Position numbers and translations under genes: made by a program
Shown: positions 1 to 5,402 of the stretch, one piece after another
How the letters are laid out: each line of letters opens with the position of its first letter
Numbering within the stretch: the first letter of the stretch is position 1
Notes under the pieces: generated by a model
Told to the model about the DNA's origin: nothing
Seen by the model: the letters and a program-made list of their open reading frames with translations, nothing else
The model's database searches: none
Source of the DNA: an uncultured Lachnospiraceae bacterium
GTDB lineage: Bacteria > Bacillota > Clostridia > Lachnospirales > Lachnospiraceae
Direction: 5' to 3'
Length of the DNA stretch: 5,420 nt
Assembly (NCBI GenBank): GCA_910586605.1
Contig: CAJUJR010000124.1
Location: 1 to 5,420 of the forward strand

Positions 1-54
1 AATGAAAGCGCTTCATAGGGGAAGATATTTTTTATTTCCTTAAATTCGGCTACA

Positions 55-75
55 ACTGGCTGTGAATAGTAACAA
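55..75 (+). repeat. 21-nt near-exact direct repeat, copy 1
   Basis: This stretch matches 1165-1185 at 19 of 21 positions (shared core ACTGGCTGT, then AGTAACAA). In copy 2 the repeat is the last codons and stop of the cysteine-rich gene (T-G-C-K-Q-stop). Read in the equivalent frame, copy 1 gives T-T-G-C-E-stop at TAG 67-69, with the TAA of copy 2 also kept at 70-72. Both copies are followed within about 40 bases by a hairpin. The frame upstream of copy 1 is open only back to a TAG at 16-18, so if a related gene once ended here it is broken or frameshifted. Bases 1-54 show no other convincing gene; a short frame from ATG 2 ends at TAA 41-43. Confidence 0.55.
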
Positions 76-94
76 TTCCACCCAAAAAGATATT

Positions 95-112
95 AAGGCT
101 GCATTCAGCCTT
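95..112 (+). terminator. small hairpin, possible terminator before the structural gene
   Basis: AAGGCTG (95-101) pairs perfectly with CAGCCTT (106-112) around a 4-base loop and is followed by a poor U-tract (TCTATAAAA). It lies after the presumed end of the upstream gene and 19 bases before the Shine-Dalgarno sequence of the next gene. With a 7-bp stem and a weak U-run it could be a partial terminator, a processing site or a hairpin that protects the downstream message. Confidence 0.35.
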
Positions 113-145
113 TCTATAAAAACAATCAAAAAGGAGGAACAATCA

Positions 146-931
146 ATGAATATTGATAAGTTTACAATCACATCTTATGACCAGCTTACTGGTTTTGACA
201 GAACAAATGGAAGCCTGGATTTAATCCTGGATGAATTAAGCGATTTCAAATTAGCACAGGAAGAAGAAAAAACAGATATTACAGGCAAAGCCGGAAGGAC
301 AATCGGCTCACTTAAGAAAAACAAAAAGGTTACCGGAAGCGGCACTAACGGAATGCTTGCCGGCGGCGCACTCGCAGCAATGACAGGCTCTGATATTGAA
401 GACGGCGAATATCTTATCCGCTATACCGATACGATTTCTGTTACCAACAATGCCGGGACAACAACGGAAACGGCAATTGGCACAACTGGTAATGAAATTG
501 GCACAATCTATGTCAGGGATACAAACAACGCCTATATTCCAGGAGGGAAAAAATTAACGCAGACCAGCGCAACGCCTGCTGCCGGAGAATTTTCTTATGA
601 CCCTTCTACCAAAGCTGTCACATTCTTTGCCGGCGACGTACCAGACGGCACAGAAGTAATCGCCTTCTATGACGCAAAAGTGACTGGCAAAAAGATTACA
701 AACGATAATGGCACATACAGCAAGACTTTGCAGGTATTTATTGACGTAACCTGCGAAGATGGCTGCGACAACCTGTTCCATGGCCAGTTCATTATTAACA
801 GGGCTGACTTTAGCGGAACATTTGAAATCCAGGGAGGTTCAGAATCATCCGCACAGAGCTTTGAATTTACATCCCTTCCTGACCTGTGCACTGGAAAAAG
901 CGACCTTTGGACATTCGTATTATTTGATTAA
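146..931 (+). CDS. phage structural protein, probably major tail tube protein
   Basis: A 261-residue protein that I take to be the main tail tube (major tail) subunit of a siphovirus-type phage, which would polymerise into the tail shaft around the tape measure protein. The ATG at 146 is chosen because AAGGAGG (131-137) sits 8 bases upstream; a GTG at 62 would keep the frame open but has no ribosome site. The N-terminal part (about residues 1-75) is charged and leads into a Gly/Lys-rich stretch (ITGKAGRTIGSLKKNKKV) typical of clostridial prophage structural proteins. The rest (about 90-261) is rich in Thr, Gly, Asp and aromatic residues, as expected of a beta-sandwich, and has CEDGCDN near residue 203. 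There is no signal peptide or membrane segment. It is tightly coupled to the cysteine-rich gene downstream. Phage structural protein is fairly secure; tail tube rather than another virion protein rests on recall of similar proteins and on the tape measure gene nearby. Confidence 0.75.
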   Translation: MNIDKFTITSYDQLTGFDRTNGSLDLILDELSDFKLAQEEEKTDITGKAGRTIGSLKKNKKVTGSGTNGMLAGGALAAMTGSDIEDGEYLIRYTDTISVTNNAGTTTETAIGTTGNEIGTIYVRDTNNAYIPGGKKLTQTSATPAAGEFSYDPSTKAVTFFAGDVPDGTEVIAFYDAKVTGKKITNDNGTYSKTLQVFIDVTCEDGCDNLFHGQFIINRADFSGTFEIQGGSESSAQSFEFTSLPDLCTGKSDLWTFVLFD

Positions 932-939
932 GGACTGCT

Positions 940-1182
940 ATGGCAGCAAAACAAAAAATCCCCTGCCGTGTCTGTGGGGCACTGTTTGAGCCATGTGCAT
1001 TTTGCAAATCACATGCAGATATCTTCCGATGGCGTAATTTTGCCTGCTCAAGAGAATGTGCGGCAAAATATATAAACGATACCGTCGCTTACCGTAAGTC
1101 CATAAAAGATACAAAAAACAGCCCCACAGACAGCGCAGCCAAACAATCTCAGCCTTCTTCTGATACTGGCTGTAAACAGTAA
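940..1182 (+). CDS. small cysteine-rich, probably zinc-binding phage protein
   Basis: An 80-residue protein of unknown function. It carries C9-x2-C12, C19-x2-C22, H25 and C36-x3-C40, a spacing that suggests one or two small zinc-binding folds; the basic, polar tail (about 50-80) is probably disordered. The ATG at 940 lies 8 bases after the stop of the structural gene, and the ribosome site AAGGA (930-934) overlaps that stop codon, so translation is likely coupled. This is the slot where long-tailed phages usually carry the tail assembly chaperones (lambda gpG/gpGT type), but the protein does not look like one and no slippery site is seen in it. Its last codons are part of a 21-base repeat also found at 55-75. 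A terminator-like hairpin follows. I do not recognise a named family. Gene reality is well supported; function is open. Confidence 0.7.
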   Translation: MAAKQKIPCRVCGALFEPCAFCKSHADIFRWRNFACSRECAAKYINDTVAYRKSIKDTKNSPTDSAAKQSQPSSDTGCKQ

Positions 1183-1185
1183 CAA
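1165..1185 (+). repeat. 21-nt near-exact direct repeat, copy 2
   Basis: Matches 55-75 at 19 of 21 positions. Here it spans the last five sense codons and the TAA stop (1180-1182) of the cysteine-rich gene. Because it is coding here and followed by a hairpin in both places, the simplest reading is a duplicated gene end. Confidence 0.55.
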
Positions 1186-1201
1186 GCCATTGAAAATTAA
1201 A

Positions 1202-1242
1202 GGCAGTGTAAGCAAAAAAGCTTGCACTGCCAATCTTATTTT
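1202..1242 (+). terminator. rho-independent terminator after the cysteine-rich gene
   Basis: GGCAGTGTAAGC (1202-1213) pairs with GCTTGCACTGCC (1220-1231) over 12 bp, with one T-G wobble and a six-A loop. It is followed by AATCTTATTTT, a moderately good U-tract. It separates the structural gene pair from the holin-amidase pair, so the two may be partly decoupled. A run of A in the loop and T downstream could also let it work weakly on the other strand. Confidence 0.65.
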
Positions 1243-1268
1243 GCATATACTAATAATGAGGATAATCC

Positions 1269-1577
1269 ATGAAAGAAATCATCAACTTGCTTCCGGTTCT
1301 TCTGGTTGCAATCCTAATGAATATTATAGCAGGTACATATTTTAATATCTGTTCAGAAAATATAGATTTTAGCTGGAAAAAACTAGCATCTGGCATTGTA
1401 AAGGCAGTTATCGCAAGCGGTATGTTCCTTGGCACAGCATACTGCTTTGAAAAAACAGACCTGTCTTCCATTGGCATAACGCCAAGTTTTGTTATGTCAT
1501 CCGCCATTTCCCTTTATGTAGGGAAAGCATTGATTTCATTAAGTAAAATCTTAGGAGTAGATATTAAAACAAAATAA
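1269..1577 (+). CDS. holin-like small membrane protein
   Basis: A 102-residue, very hydrophobic protein with three likely membrane segments: about residues 5-23 (LLPVLLVAILMNIIAG), 43-61 (IVKAVIASGMFLGTAYCF) and 70-95 (FVMSSAISLYVGKALISL), ending in a short polar tail (VDIKTK). Size, topology and position 21 bases ahead of a cell-wall amidase fit a phage holin, which forms membrane holes and times release of the lysin. The ATG at 1269 has GAGG (1258-1261) 7 bases upstream, a weaker site than those of its neighbours. A holin role is inferred from context and topology; no holin family motif was recognised, and it could be another small phage membrane protein. Confidence 0.6.
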   Translation: MKEIINLLPVLLVAILMNIIAGTYFNICSENIDFSWKKLASGIVKAVIASGMFLGTAYCFEKTDLSSIGITPSFVMSSAISLYVGKALISLSKILGVDIKTK

Positions 1578-1598
1578 AGATAAAAATGGAGGATCTAT

Positions 1599-2138
1599 AT
1601 GAAAATTGCATTAACTGTTGGGCACTCTATCTTAAAAAACGGAAATACCACAAGCGCAGATGGAAAAAAATATGGCGGCTGCAATGAATACAAATGGTGC
1701 AAATCATTTTCAAAACAGTTGGCGGCTGCCTTAAAAAAGAATGGGCATACCGTCAAAAAAATTATTTGCCCTGAAAAAAAATTCACCTCTTCCAAACAAG
1801 AAAAACCATATAAATTAAACCAGATTAATTCCGGCAATTTTGATTTGGTAATTGAACTGCATTTAAACGCAGCTAGCCCTTCTGCAAAAGGAACAGAAGT
1901 ATTGTACACCTCATCTACCGGTAAAAAATATGCCAAAAAAGTACAAAAACAGCTTTCTGCTATATTCCTTGACAGAGGCATCAAACGGCGTGATGATTTA
2001 TATATTCTAAACGGGACAAAACCTCCCGCAATCCTGCTTGAGACCTTTTTTTGCACCAATAAAAACGATTACAAAAAAGCAAAAGGCATTTTAAACAGAC
2101 AGAAACTAGCAAAACGGATTGCAAAGGGAATTGGATAA
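1599..2138 (+). CDS. N-acetylmuramoyl-L-alanine amidase (Amidase_3 type endolysin)
   Basis: A 179-residue enzyme that cuts the amide bond between N-acetylmuramic acid and L-alanine in peptidoglycan; in this setting it is the phage lysin. The Amidase_3 fold spans the whole protein. Zinc ligands are visible as H9 (TVGH), E30 (CNEYKW) and H88 (ELHLNA), and the catalytic glutamate as E148 (LLETFFCTN). The segment RGIKRRDDLYIL (126-137) is also typical of the family. There is no signal peptide, so exit would depend on the holin, and no separate cell-wall binding domain, which makes it a minimal lysin. The ATG at 1599 has GGAGGAT (1588-1594) just upstream. All key residues are intact, so it should be active. 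It ends at the point where the gene-poor 1-kb region starts; no U-tract terminator follows directly. Confidence 0.92.
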   Translation: MKIALTVGHSILKNGNTTSADGKKYGGCNEYKWCKSFSKQLAAALKKNGHTVKKIICPEKKFTSSKQEKPYKLNQINSGNFDLVIELHLNAASPSAKGTEVLYTSSTGKKYAKKVQKQLSAIFLDRGIKRRDDLYILNGTKPPAILLETFFCTNKNDYKKAKGILNRQKLAKRIAKGIG

Positions 2139-2159
2139 ACGCACTCCGTTGCCCTGGCA

Positions 2160-2440
2160 CACTTTGGGGATGCTTGGGAATAAAACTGCTCCCCTGCTTC
2201 TTGATAGCATAAACGGTGTGAAGCCTTACCTGGCTCAAAAACACTTCGCCAGGTAAGGCTACTTCCGCACCTAAGAAAAACCAGGAGAATGTATGGAATT
2301 CTCTTTGTATTGGCCGCATAGCAATCTGGGCAGGACACGCCATATTGGTTGCCAATGTCGCGGCCTTCCAGAACCGCCCTGCCATGTTCCAGCATTGCTC
2401 TAGTTTCTTGTCGTTGCTGAAGTTTTATATCAAATACATA
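2160..2440 (-). ncRNA. candidate structured RNA, class unknown
   Basis: A GC-richer island with no convincing gene but many complementary arms. The main domain has a broken 15-bp stem (2320-2325 with 2394-2399, 2326-2328 with 2390-2392, 2329-2334 with 2378-2383) that encloses two hairpins: ATTGG/CCAAT (2344-2348, 2352-2356) and GCGG/CCGC (2360-2363, 2374-2377). Next to it are GAGAAT/ATTCTC (2285-2290, 2298-2303), a perfect 13-bp hairpin (2222-2234 with 2248-2260, 13-base loop) and GGGG/CCCC (2166-2169, 2191-2194). The strand is uncertain. Minus is preferred because the leftward promoter-like site near 2642 and the leftward frame ending at 2445 point into it. A 129-residue open minus-strand frame exists here but runs into the amidase gene and looks unlike a protein. 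It could instead be a DNA-level repeat or a multi-arm mobile remnant. I could not match it to a known RNA class. Confidence 0.35.
2222..2260. repeat. perfect 13-bp inverted repeat
   Basis: AGCCTTACCTGGC (2222-2234) and GCCAGGTAAGGCT (2248-2260) are exact inverted copies around a 13-base spacer. There is no T-run on either side in either direction, so it is not a standard intrinsic terminator for the amidase operon. It fits as one arm of the structured segment around it; alternatively it could be a protein binding site or a recombination site. Confidence 0.6.
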
Positions 2441-2613
2441 TGATTTAGTTATCATCAAGCATTAATCTTTTAACTTTAAAATCTCCAATATCACTTATGG
2501 AAAGATAAATGGTTGCTAGGTTGGTATTGTCGTCTTCCATAACAACATTACAACGAAACGAACAGGAATTTTCTGATACATATTCTGGATAACCATTTAT
2601 AAGATTTATTGCT

Positions 2614-2642
2614 AAAATATTACTCCGGCGGTTAAATGTCAA
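2614..2642 (-). promoter_or_regulatory. leftward outward promoter at the element edge
   Basis: On the minus strand TTGACA (2642-2637, perfect -35) is followed after 17 bases by TATTTT (2619-2614, 4 of 6 to the -10 consensus). The -35 lies inside the terminal repeat and the -10 is mostly supplied by the flanking DNA, a pattern known for insertion sequences that switch on neighbouring genes. The mirror arm has TTGATA (2807-2812) pointing right, but its -10 position reads only TAAATG, so the right side is weak. Confidence 0.35.
2615..2618. repeat. possible 4-bp target duplication AAAT, left copy
   Basis: AAAT here directly abuts the left end of the palindromic element and is repeated at 2831-2834 directly after its right end, as expected of a target-site duplication. 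Four AT bases can recur by chance in such DNA, so support is modest. Confidence 0.4.
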
Positions 2643-2830
2643 CGAATTTTACACAGAATAAATTTTCATCTGCAAGGCGGAAGAATGAGTTGTTGCGAGT
2701 GCTACAACGATTGATGGTGCTAGATGTCCAGTGGACATCTGTTAAGCACGGACTGTAGCAGAGCGTAGACCAACGCGGCAGATGGAAATTTAAGCAAGTA
2801 ATAACGTTGATATTTAACCGCTGGAGTAAT
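2619..2830. mobile_element. 212-bp palindromic MITE-like element
   Basis: The outer 26 bases (2619-2644, starting ATTACTCCGGCGG) and the inverted outer 26 bases on the right (2805-2830) differ at only 2 positions. The palindrome continues inward: 2659-2673 pairs with 2778-2792 (15 bp, one wobble), 2700-2706 with 2754-2760, 2717-2721 with 2745-2749, and AGATGTCC/GGACATCT (2722-2729, 2733-2740) around a 3-base loop, so almost the whole element can fold into one long hairpin. It has no gene of its own. Short length, terminal inverted repeats, flanking AAAT copies and no transposase fit a MITE, moved in trans by a related transposon. A related end is seen at 5367. Other readings are a folded RNA or an invertible segment, but the internal near-symmetry makes inversion pointless. 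Confidence 0.65.
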
Positions 2831-2834
2831 AAAT
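2831..2834. repeat. possible 4-bp target duplication AAAT, right copy
   Basis: Directly follows the right terminal repeat of the palindromic element and equals the 4 bases before its left end. Confidence 0.4.
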
Positions 2835-3135
2835 GTCAATAATTAAAATACAAGGCAAACGGTGCAGGAATCCCTTCCCCATAAACAAATTTCCCAGCCC
2901 CTATTACATAAAACTCTTCAAAAATTTTACACACGTACTGAAATTGGGAACTCCCAGCCATCTTTCCTATCTTCCCAACTAACACATAATGCCATAAAGG
3001 GAACGCCTATTTGTTATATTCCTGTAAAAAAACGTTAAGCTAATAATCCCACTGTCCTGTAGCAGAGCTGTTGACTGCCATTCATTTTCTTTTATGAAGA
3101 CAAGCTCTAGGCTATACCAGCATAACGAAATTTCA
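2835..3135. other. gene-poor spacer upstream of the zinc-ribbon gene
   Basis: No convincing gene is seen. On the minus strand two short frames overlap: one from ATG 2959-2961 to TGA 2836-2838 (41 codons), and one from ATG 2880-2882 running into the palindromic element. Two short inverted pairs, AGAGCT/AGCTCT (about 3064-3109) and TTCAT/ATGAA, flank the promoter region but make no strong structure. The spacer may be host or cargo DNA that came in with the zinc-ribbon gene. Confidence 0.4.
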
Positions 3136-3164
3136 TTGCCTTTCCCTAGATAAAATGTTATACT
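3136..3164 (+). promoter_or_regulatory. sigma-A type promoter of the zinc-ribbon gene
   Basis: TTGCCT (3136-3141, 4 of 6 to the -35 consensus) and TATACT (3159-3164, 5 of 6 to the -10) are separated by 17 bases, and TG at 3156-3157 makes an extended -10. It lies 33 bases ahead of the ATG at 3198. This is the best promoter in the window and implies that the gene is transcribed by host polymerase on its own. Confidence 0.65.
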
Positions 3165-3197
3165 ATTTTAAAAATCACATAAAGGAAGGTGGGAAGC

Positions 3198-3629
3198 ATG
3201 GGAAGAACTATCTTATGCAATGAATGTCGCAGCACATTTGATGAAGATATTTTAAAAATTCGGAACTCTGAAAATGAATGCCCTGTTTGCGGGGCTTCCC
3301 TTTTGTCAGACAAAAATCCTGCGCATAAGGAAACGTTGAACATGGAGGAAGAACAGGAGGACTGGATTACCTGGTACTATTACGGCTTCAAGGATGAAAA
3401 AGGACGTAAAACGGGTTCTGCTTATTTAGATGATACGCCAAAAGACTTAGAGGAATCTGGTGATACCTATTTTCTAATTAAAGAGTTCAAAGCACCACCA
3501 GAATCAAAATATGGACTGGATGCTGTAAAAGAAATTTTGCGTACCTATATCCCAGATGCCTTTGTCTACCCAGAGGAAAAGAAACCAAAATCCTCTGCCC
3601 CCGCTGCTTTTCCTCACAGTACCAGCTAG
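3198..3629 (+). CDS. zinc-ribbon hypothetical protein, possible moron cargo gene
   Basis: A 143-residue soluble protein of unknown function. Its N-terminus is a compact zinc ribbon, C7-x2-C10-x17-C28-x2-C31, a spacing like that of TFIIB-type or small ribosomal-type ribbons. Then come an acidic linker (about 45-55), an aromatic block (WITWYYYGF) and a segment with a likely helix (YGLDAVKEILRTYI) before a Lys/Pro/Ser-rich tail. The ATG at 3198 has AGGAAGG (3183-3189) 8 bases upstream; a GTG at 3189 would overlap that site and is rejected. It has a promoter of its own and a terminator after it, and sits between lysis and tail genes, as expected of accessory cargo expressed from the prophage. It does not look like a virion protein. 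It could also be a host gene left by rearrangement. DNA or protein binding through the ribbon is a guess. Confidence 0.75.
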   Translation: MGRTILCNECRSTFDEDILKIRNSENECPVCGASLLSDKNPAHKETLNMEEEQEDWITWYYYGFKDEKGRKTGSAYLDDTPKDLEESGDTYFLIKEFKAPPESKYGLDAVKEILRTYIPDAFVYPEEKKPKSSAPAAFPHSTS

Positions 3630-3733
3630 TCCCTAGGAAATTCAGTTTATTAACAGGATTTGCCACTAACAAGGTAGATAGGATCTGCCTGAAATGCAAC
3701 AAACGTTTTTAACAGAATGATACATATTTATGC

Positions 3734-3770
3734 AAGAGAGATTATTACAATGTGGTCTCTCTTTTTATTT
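3734..3770 (+). terminator. intrinsic terminator after the zinc-ribbon gene
   Basis: AAGAGAGA (3734-3741) pairs with TCTCTCTT (3756-3763) over 8 bp around a 14-base loop, and the stem runs into TTTTTATTT. It lies about 105 bases past the stop at 3629. Its right arm overlaps the left arm of a second hairpin, so the two cannot form together. Confidence 0.6.
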
Positions 3771-3784
3771 ATATAAGAGACCAC
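3752..3784. repeat. 9-bp inverted repeat overlapping the terminator
   Basis: GTGGTCTCT (3752-3760) and AGAGACCAC (3776-3784) are perfect inverted copies around a 15-base AT-rich loop. Forming this hairpin would use the 3' arm of the terminator stem and bury its U-tract, so it could act as an antiterminator. No leader peptide or ligand-binding fold is seen nearby. Confidence 0.5.
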
Positions 3785-3861
3785 GCAATTTCAGTGTAAA
3801 CAATGCTGGTTTTGCACTCTTCTTTCTTTAACTAAAATATATAATCCAGGAGGGATGACAT

Positions 3862-5402
3862 TTGGAAACAAATAAGCCTATTATAAAATTAATTGGGATG
3901 TTAAACAAGTCAGCAAGTAAAAAACAAATTGATTCTGATATTAGGGAATTAGAAAAATCAGTCAGCACCGTCCGGCTGACTGCCTTACTTGCCAAAGGGG
4001 AAAGCAGGCAGCAATTGCAGCAGTTTGCTAAACAGCTTGAATCCCATCTGGCACAGATAAAGCTAAAAGCCAAAATCGACAAAAAAGTCTTAAAAAAGAG
4101 ATAGACACAGCGTTAAACAACCTTTCATTTAAAGAAATAGAAACAGGGTTCAGTGAAGGAAAAACAAAACTAAAAATACAAAAACTAATTGCAGATACAA
4201 AAAAAATAGTACGGCATTCCCCGATTTCCCTAAATATTGGCACAGGGGAAAGCACGCTCAAAAACCACTTAACCGCTTATAAAGACCACGGAAAGTCAGC
4301 ATCAGACAGAATCAAAGGGCTTATCCTTGGAATCAATAAGATTGGCTCGGCGTTTGGCGTTGCAGGCCTGGCAATCGACAATTTCCAGAAAAGTTTAAAA
4401 ACCATCCGGGAAAATAATTTAACCCTTACAAACATCGCAACATTAAGCAATTCCGGCAGAAACGAAATAGAACATTTAGGCAGTTCTGCCTTTGACACCG
4501 CATCTAAATTTGGCCTGCTTTCTTCCAATTACCTGGAAGCTGTCCAGGAGTTTAACAAACATGGCTTTTATGGGGAGGCAGGAAAATCGCTTGGGGAACT
4601 ATCCTTAAAAGCGCAGGCAGCAGGCCGCCTCAGTTCTGAAACAGCACAAAATTACCTGCTGGCTGCAAACGCCGCCTATGGCTATCAGGGAAATGCTGAA
4701 AAACTGTCTGCTGTCCTAGACGGACAGAATGCAATCGCAAGCAAACACCACACTAACTTAGAAACAATGGCGGCAGCCACTGAAACGGCTGGAGCTGCTG
4801 CTGCCAATGCCGGAATAAAAATCAATGAACTATCCGCCCTGATTGGGATAATATCAGAAGGGACAGGGGAAAACGGGGCAGCCATCGGCACAGGCATCCA
4901 ATCCCTCCTTTTGAACCTACAGGATATTTCCTCTGATAAAATAGCAAATACACTAAAAATAGCTAACGCATCCATGGCAGAAACAGCCAATGGCACTGAA
5001 AAACTCCGAAACCCAATCAATATCTTAAAAGATTTGGCAGAAACTTATAATGCGCTGGACGAAAAGAACCCTCTTAAAAATGAAATTACAGAAACAGTTG
5101 GTCAGGATTACCAGACACAGCTTGCAGCTCTTCTAAAAGGATGGAAAAACTATGAAAATATGCTAAAAGAATATTCATATGGCATAGGTTCTAGTGATAT
5201 CGGCATTCAAAACACTACAGACTCCTTAAATGGAAAACTCAATATACTGCAAAATTCATGGGACAGCCTGGTAAACAGCATTATAAATAAATCTTCCGTC
5301 AAAGGAGGCGTTAGCTTTCTTGACGGACTGCTAGATACTGCTGAAAAACTTATTGACGTATTTAATATTACTTTGGCGGTTAAAACTCGACAAATTGTAT
5401 AG
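3862..5402 (+). CDS. phage tail tape measure protein (TP901 type), frameshifted and truncated
   Basis: The tape measure protein sets tail length and helps DNA entry. The N-terminal frame starts at TTG 3862 (AGGAGGG at 3848-3854, spacing 7) and ends at TAG 4102-4104 after 80 codons. The rest is in the -1 frame, open from the slip point to TAG 5400-5402. Read through A-AAA-AAG at 4092-4098 the product is about 513 residues. Residues 1-140 are Lys-rich and coiled-coil like; about 200-490 show the TP901 core: NYLEAVQEFNKHGFYGEAG, LSLKAQAAGRLSSETAQNYL, AEKLSAVLDGQNAIASKHH, KINELSALIGIISEGTGE, GIQSLLLNLQDISSDKIA and LRNPINILKDLAETYNALDE. A tape measure protein normally continues far beyond this. 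Here the native sequence stops at DVFN and the last 11 residues (ITLAVKTRQIV) come from an element end at 5367. TATAAT at 3840-3845 lacks a good -35. It is either a programmed shift or an indel in an A run; truncation makes a decayed gene plausible. Confidence 0.85.
4092..4098 (+). other. -1 ribosomal frameshift heptamer A-AAA-AAG
   Basis: In the upstream frame the codons are TTA AAA AAG AGA TAG, so A-AAA-AAG is in exactly the phase needed for tandem -1 slippage (the dnaX-type signal). After the slip, reading continues as GAG ATA GAC into the long tape measure frame. The zero-frame stop is 2 codons downstream. I see no strong stem-loop right after it and no Shine-Dalgarno-like stimulator 10 bases before it. 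A one-base loss from a run of seven A would leave the same sequence, so programming is not proven. Confidence 0.5.

Larger units (their letters stand above)
2445..2642 (-). pseudogene. small hypothetical protein fragment, start replaced by the palindromic element
   Basis: A leftward frame of 65 codons ending in TAA at 2445-2447. Its only early start is a TTG at 2642 that lies inside the terminal repeat of the palindromic element and has no ribosome site; the first 8 codons are element sequence. The part outside the element (from 2618) has mixed, protein-like composition with ENSCSFRCNVVMEDD, ATIYLSISDIGDFKV and a DDN end. If the element and one AAAT copy are removed (216 bases, a multiple of three), this frame joins a minus-strand ATG at 2880-2882 to give about 73 residues. 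That suggests the element may have split a small gene. No family was recognised, and the frame could be chance. If it is read at all today, transcription may come from the promoter-like site at the element edge. Confidence 0.3.

Noticed and set aside
62..145. GTG at 62 as the start of the structural protein
   Set aside because: The frame is open, but there is no ribosome site, and the hairpin at 95-112 lies inside it. ATG 146 has a strong site at good spacing.
2160..2253. Forward mini-gene from ATG 2170 (MLGNKTAPLLLDSINGV...) ending at TAA 2254-2256
   Set aside because: 28 codons only, GGGG instead of a real ribosome site, and it lies within the paired arms of the structured segment.
2069..2458. 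Minus-strand open frame of 129 codons (and an overlapping one of 134 codons at 1981-2385)
   Set aside because: Both run through the paired arms of the structured segment and into the amidase gene on the other strand, have no ribosome site, and are rich in Cys, Arg and Trp in a way that looks like translated structure rather than a protein. Kept as a test for the RNA claim.
2619..2830. Invertible promoter switch flanked by inverted repeats
   Set aside because: The inner DNA is itself nearly palindromic, so inversion would change little, and promoter motifs lie in the arms facing outward rather than inside.
2617..2832. Integron attC site, because GTTAAAT and ATTTAAC mark the two arms
   Set aside because: The core motifs are in the wrong order for attC (GTTRRRY comes first), the arms are far longer than attC ends, and no integrase or cassettes are seen.
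2836..2961. Minus-strand frame of 41 codons (MAGSSQFQYV start, LYFNY end)
   Set aside because: It reads like a protein in places, but it is short, has only a poorly spaced AGGA before the ATG, and overlaps another possible frame. It is not strong enough to call.
2753..3068. 12-base exact direct repeat CTGTAGCAGAGC at 2753-2764 and 3057-3068
   Set aside because: One exact 12-mer pair is about what chance gives in 5.4 kb, and the flanks do not match.
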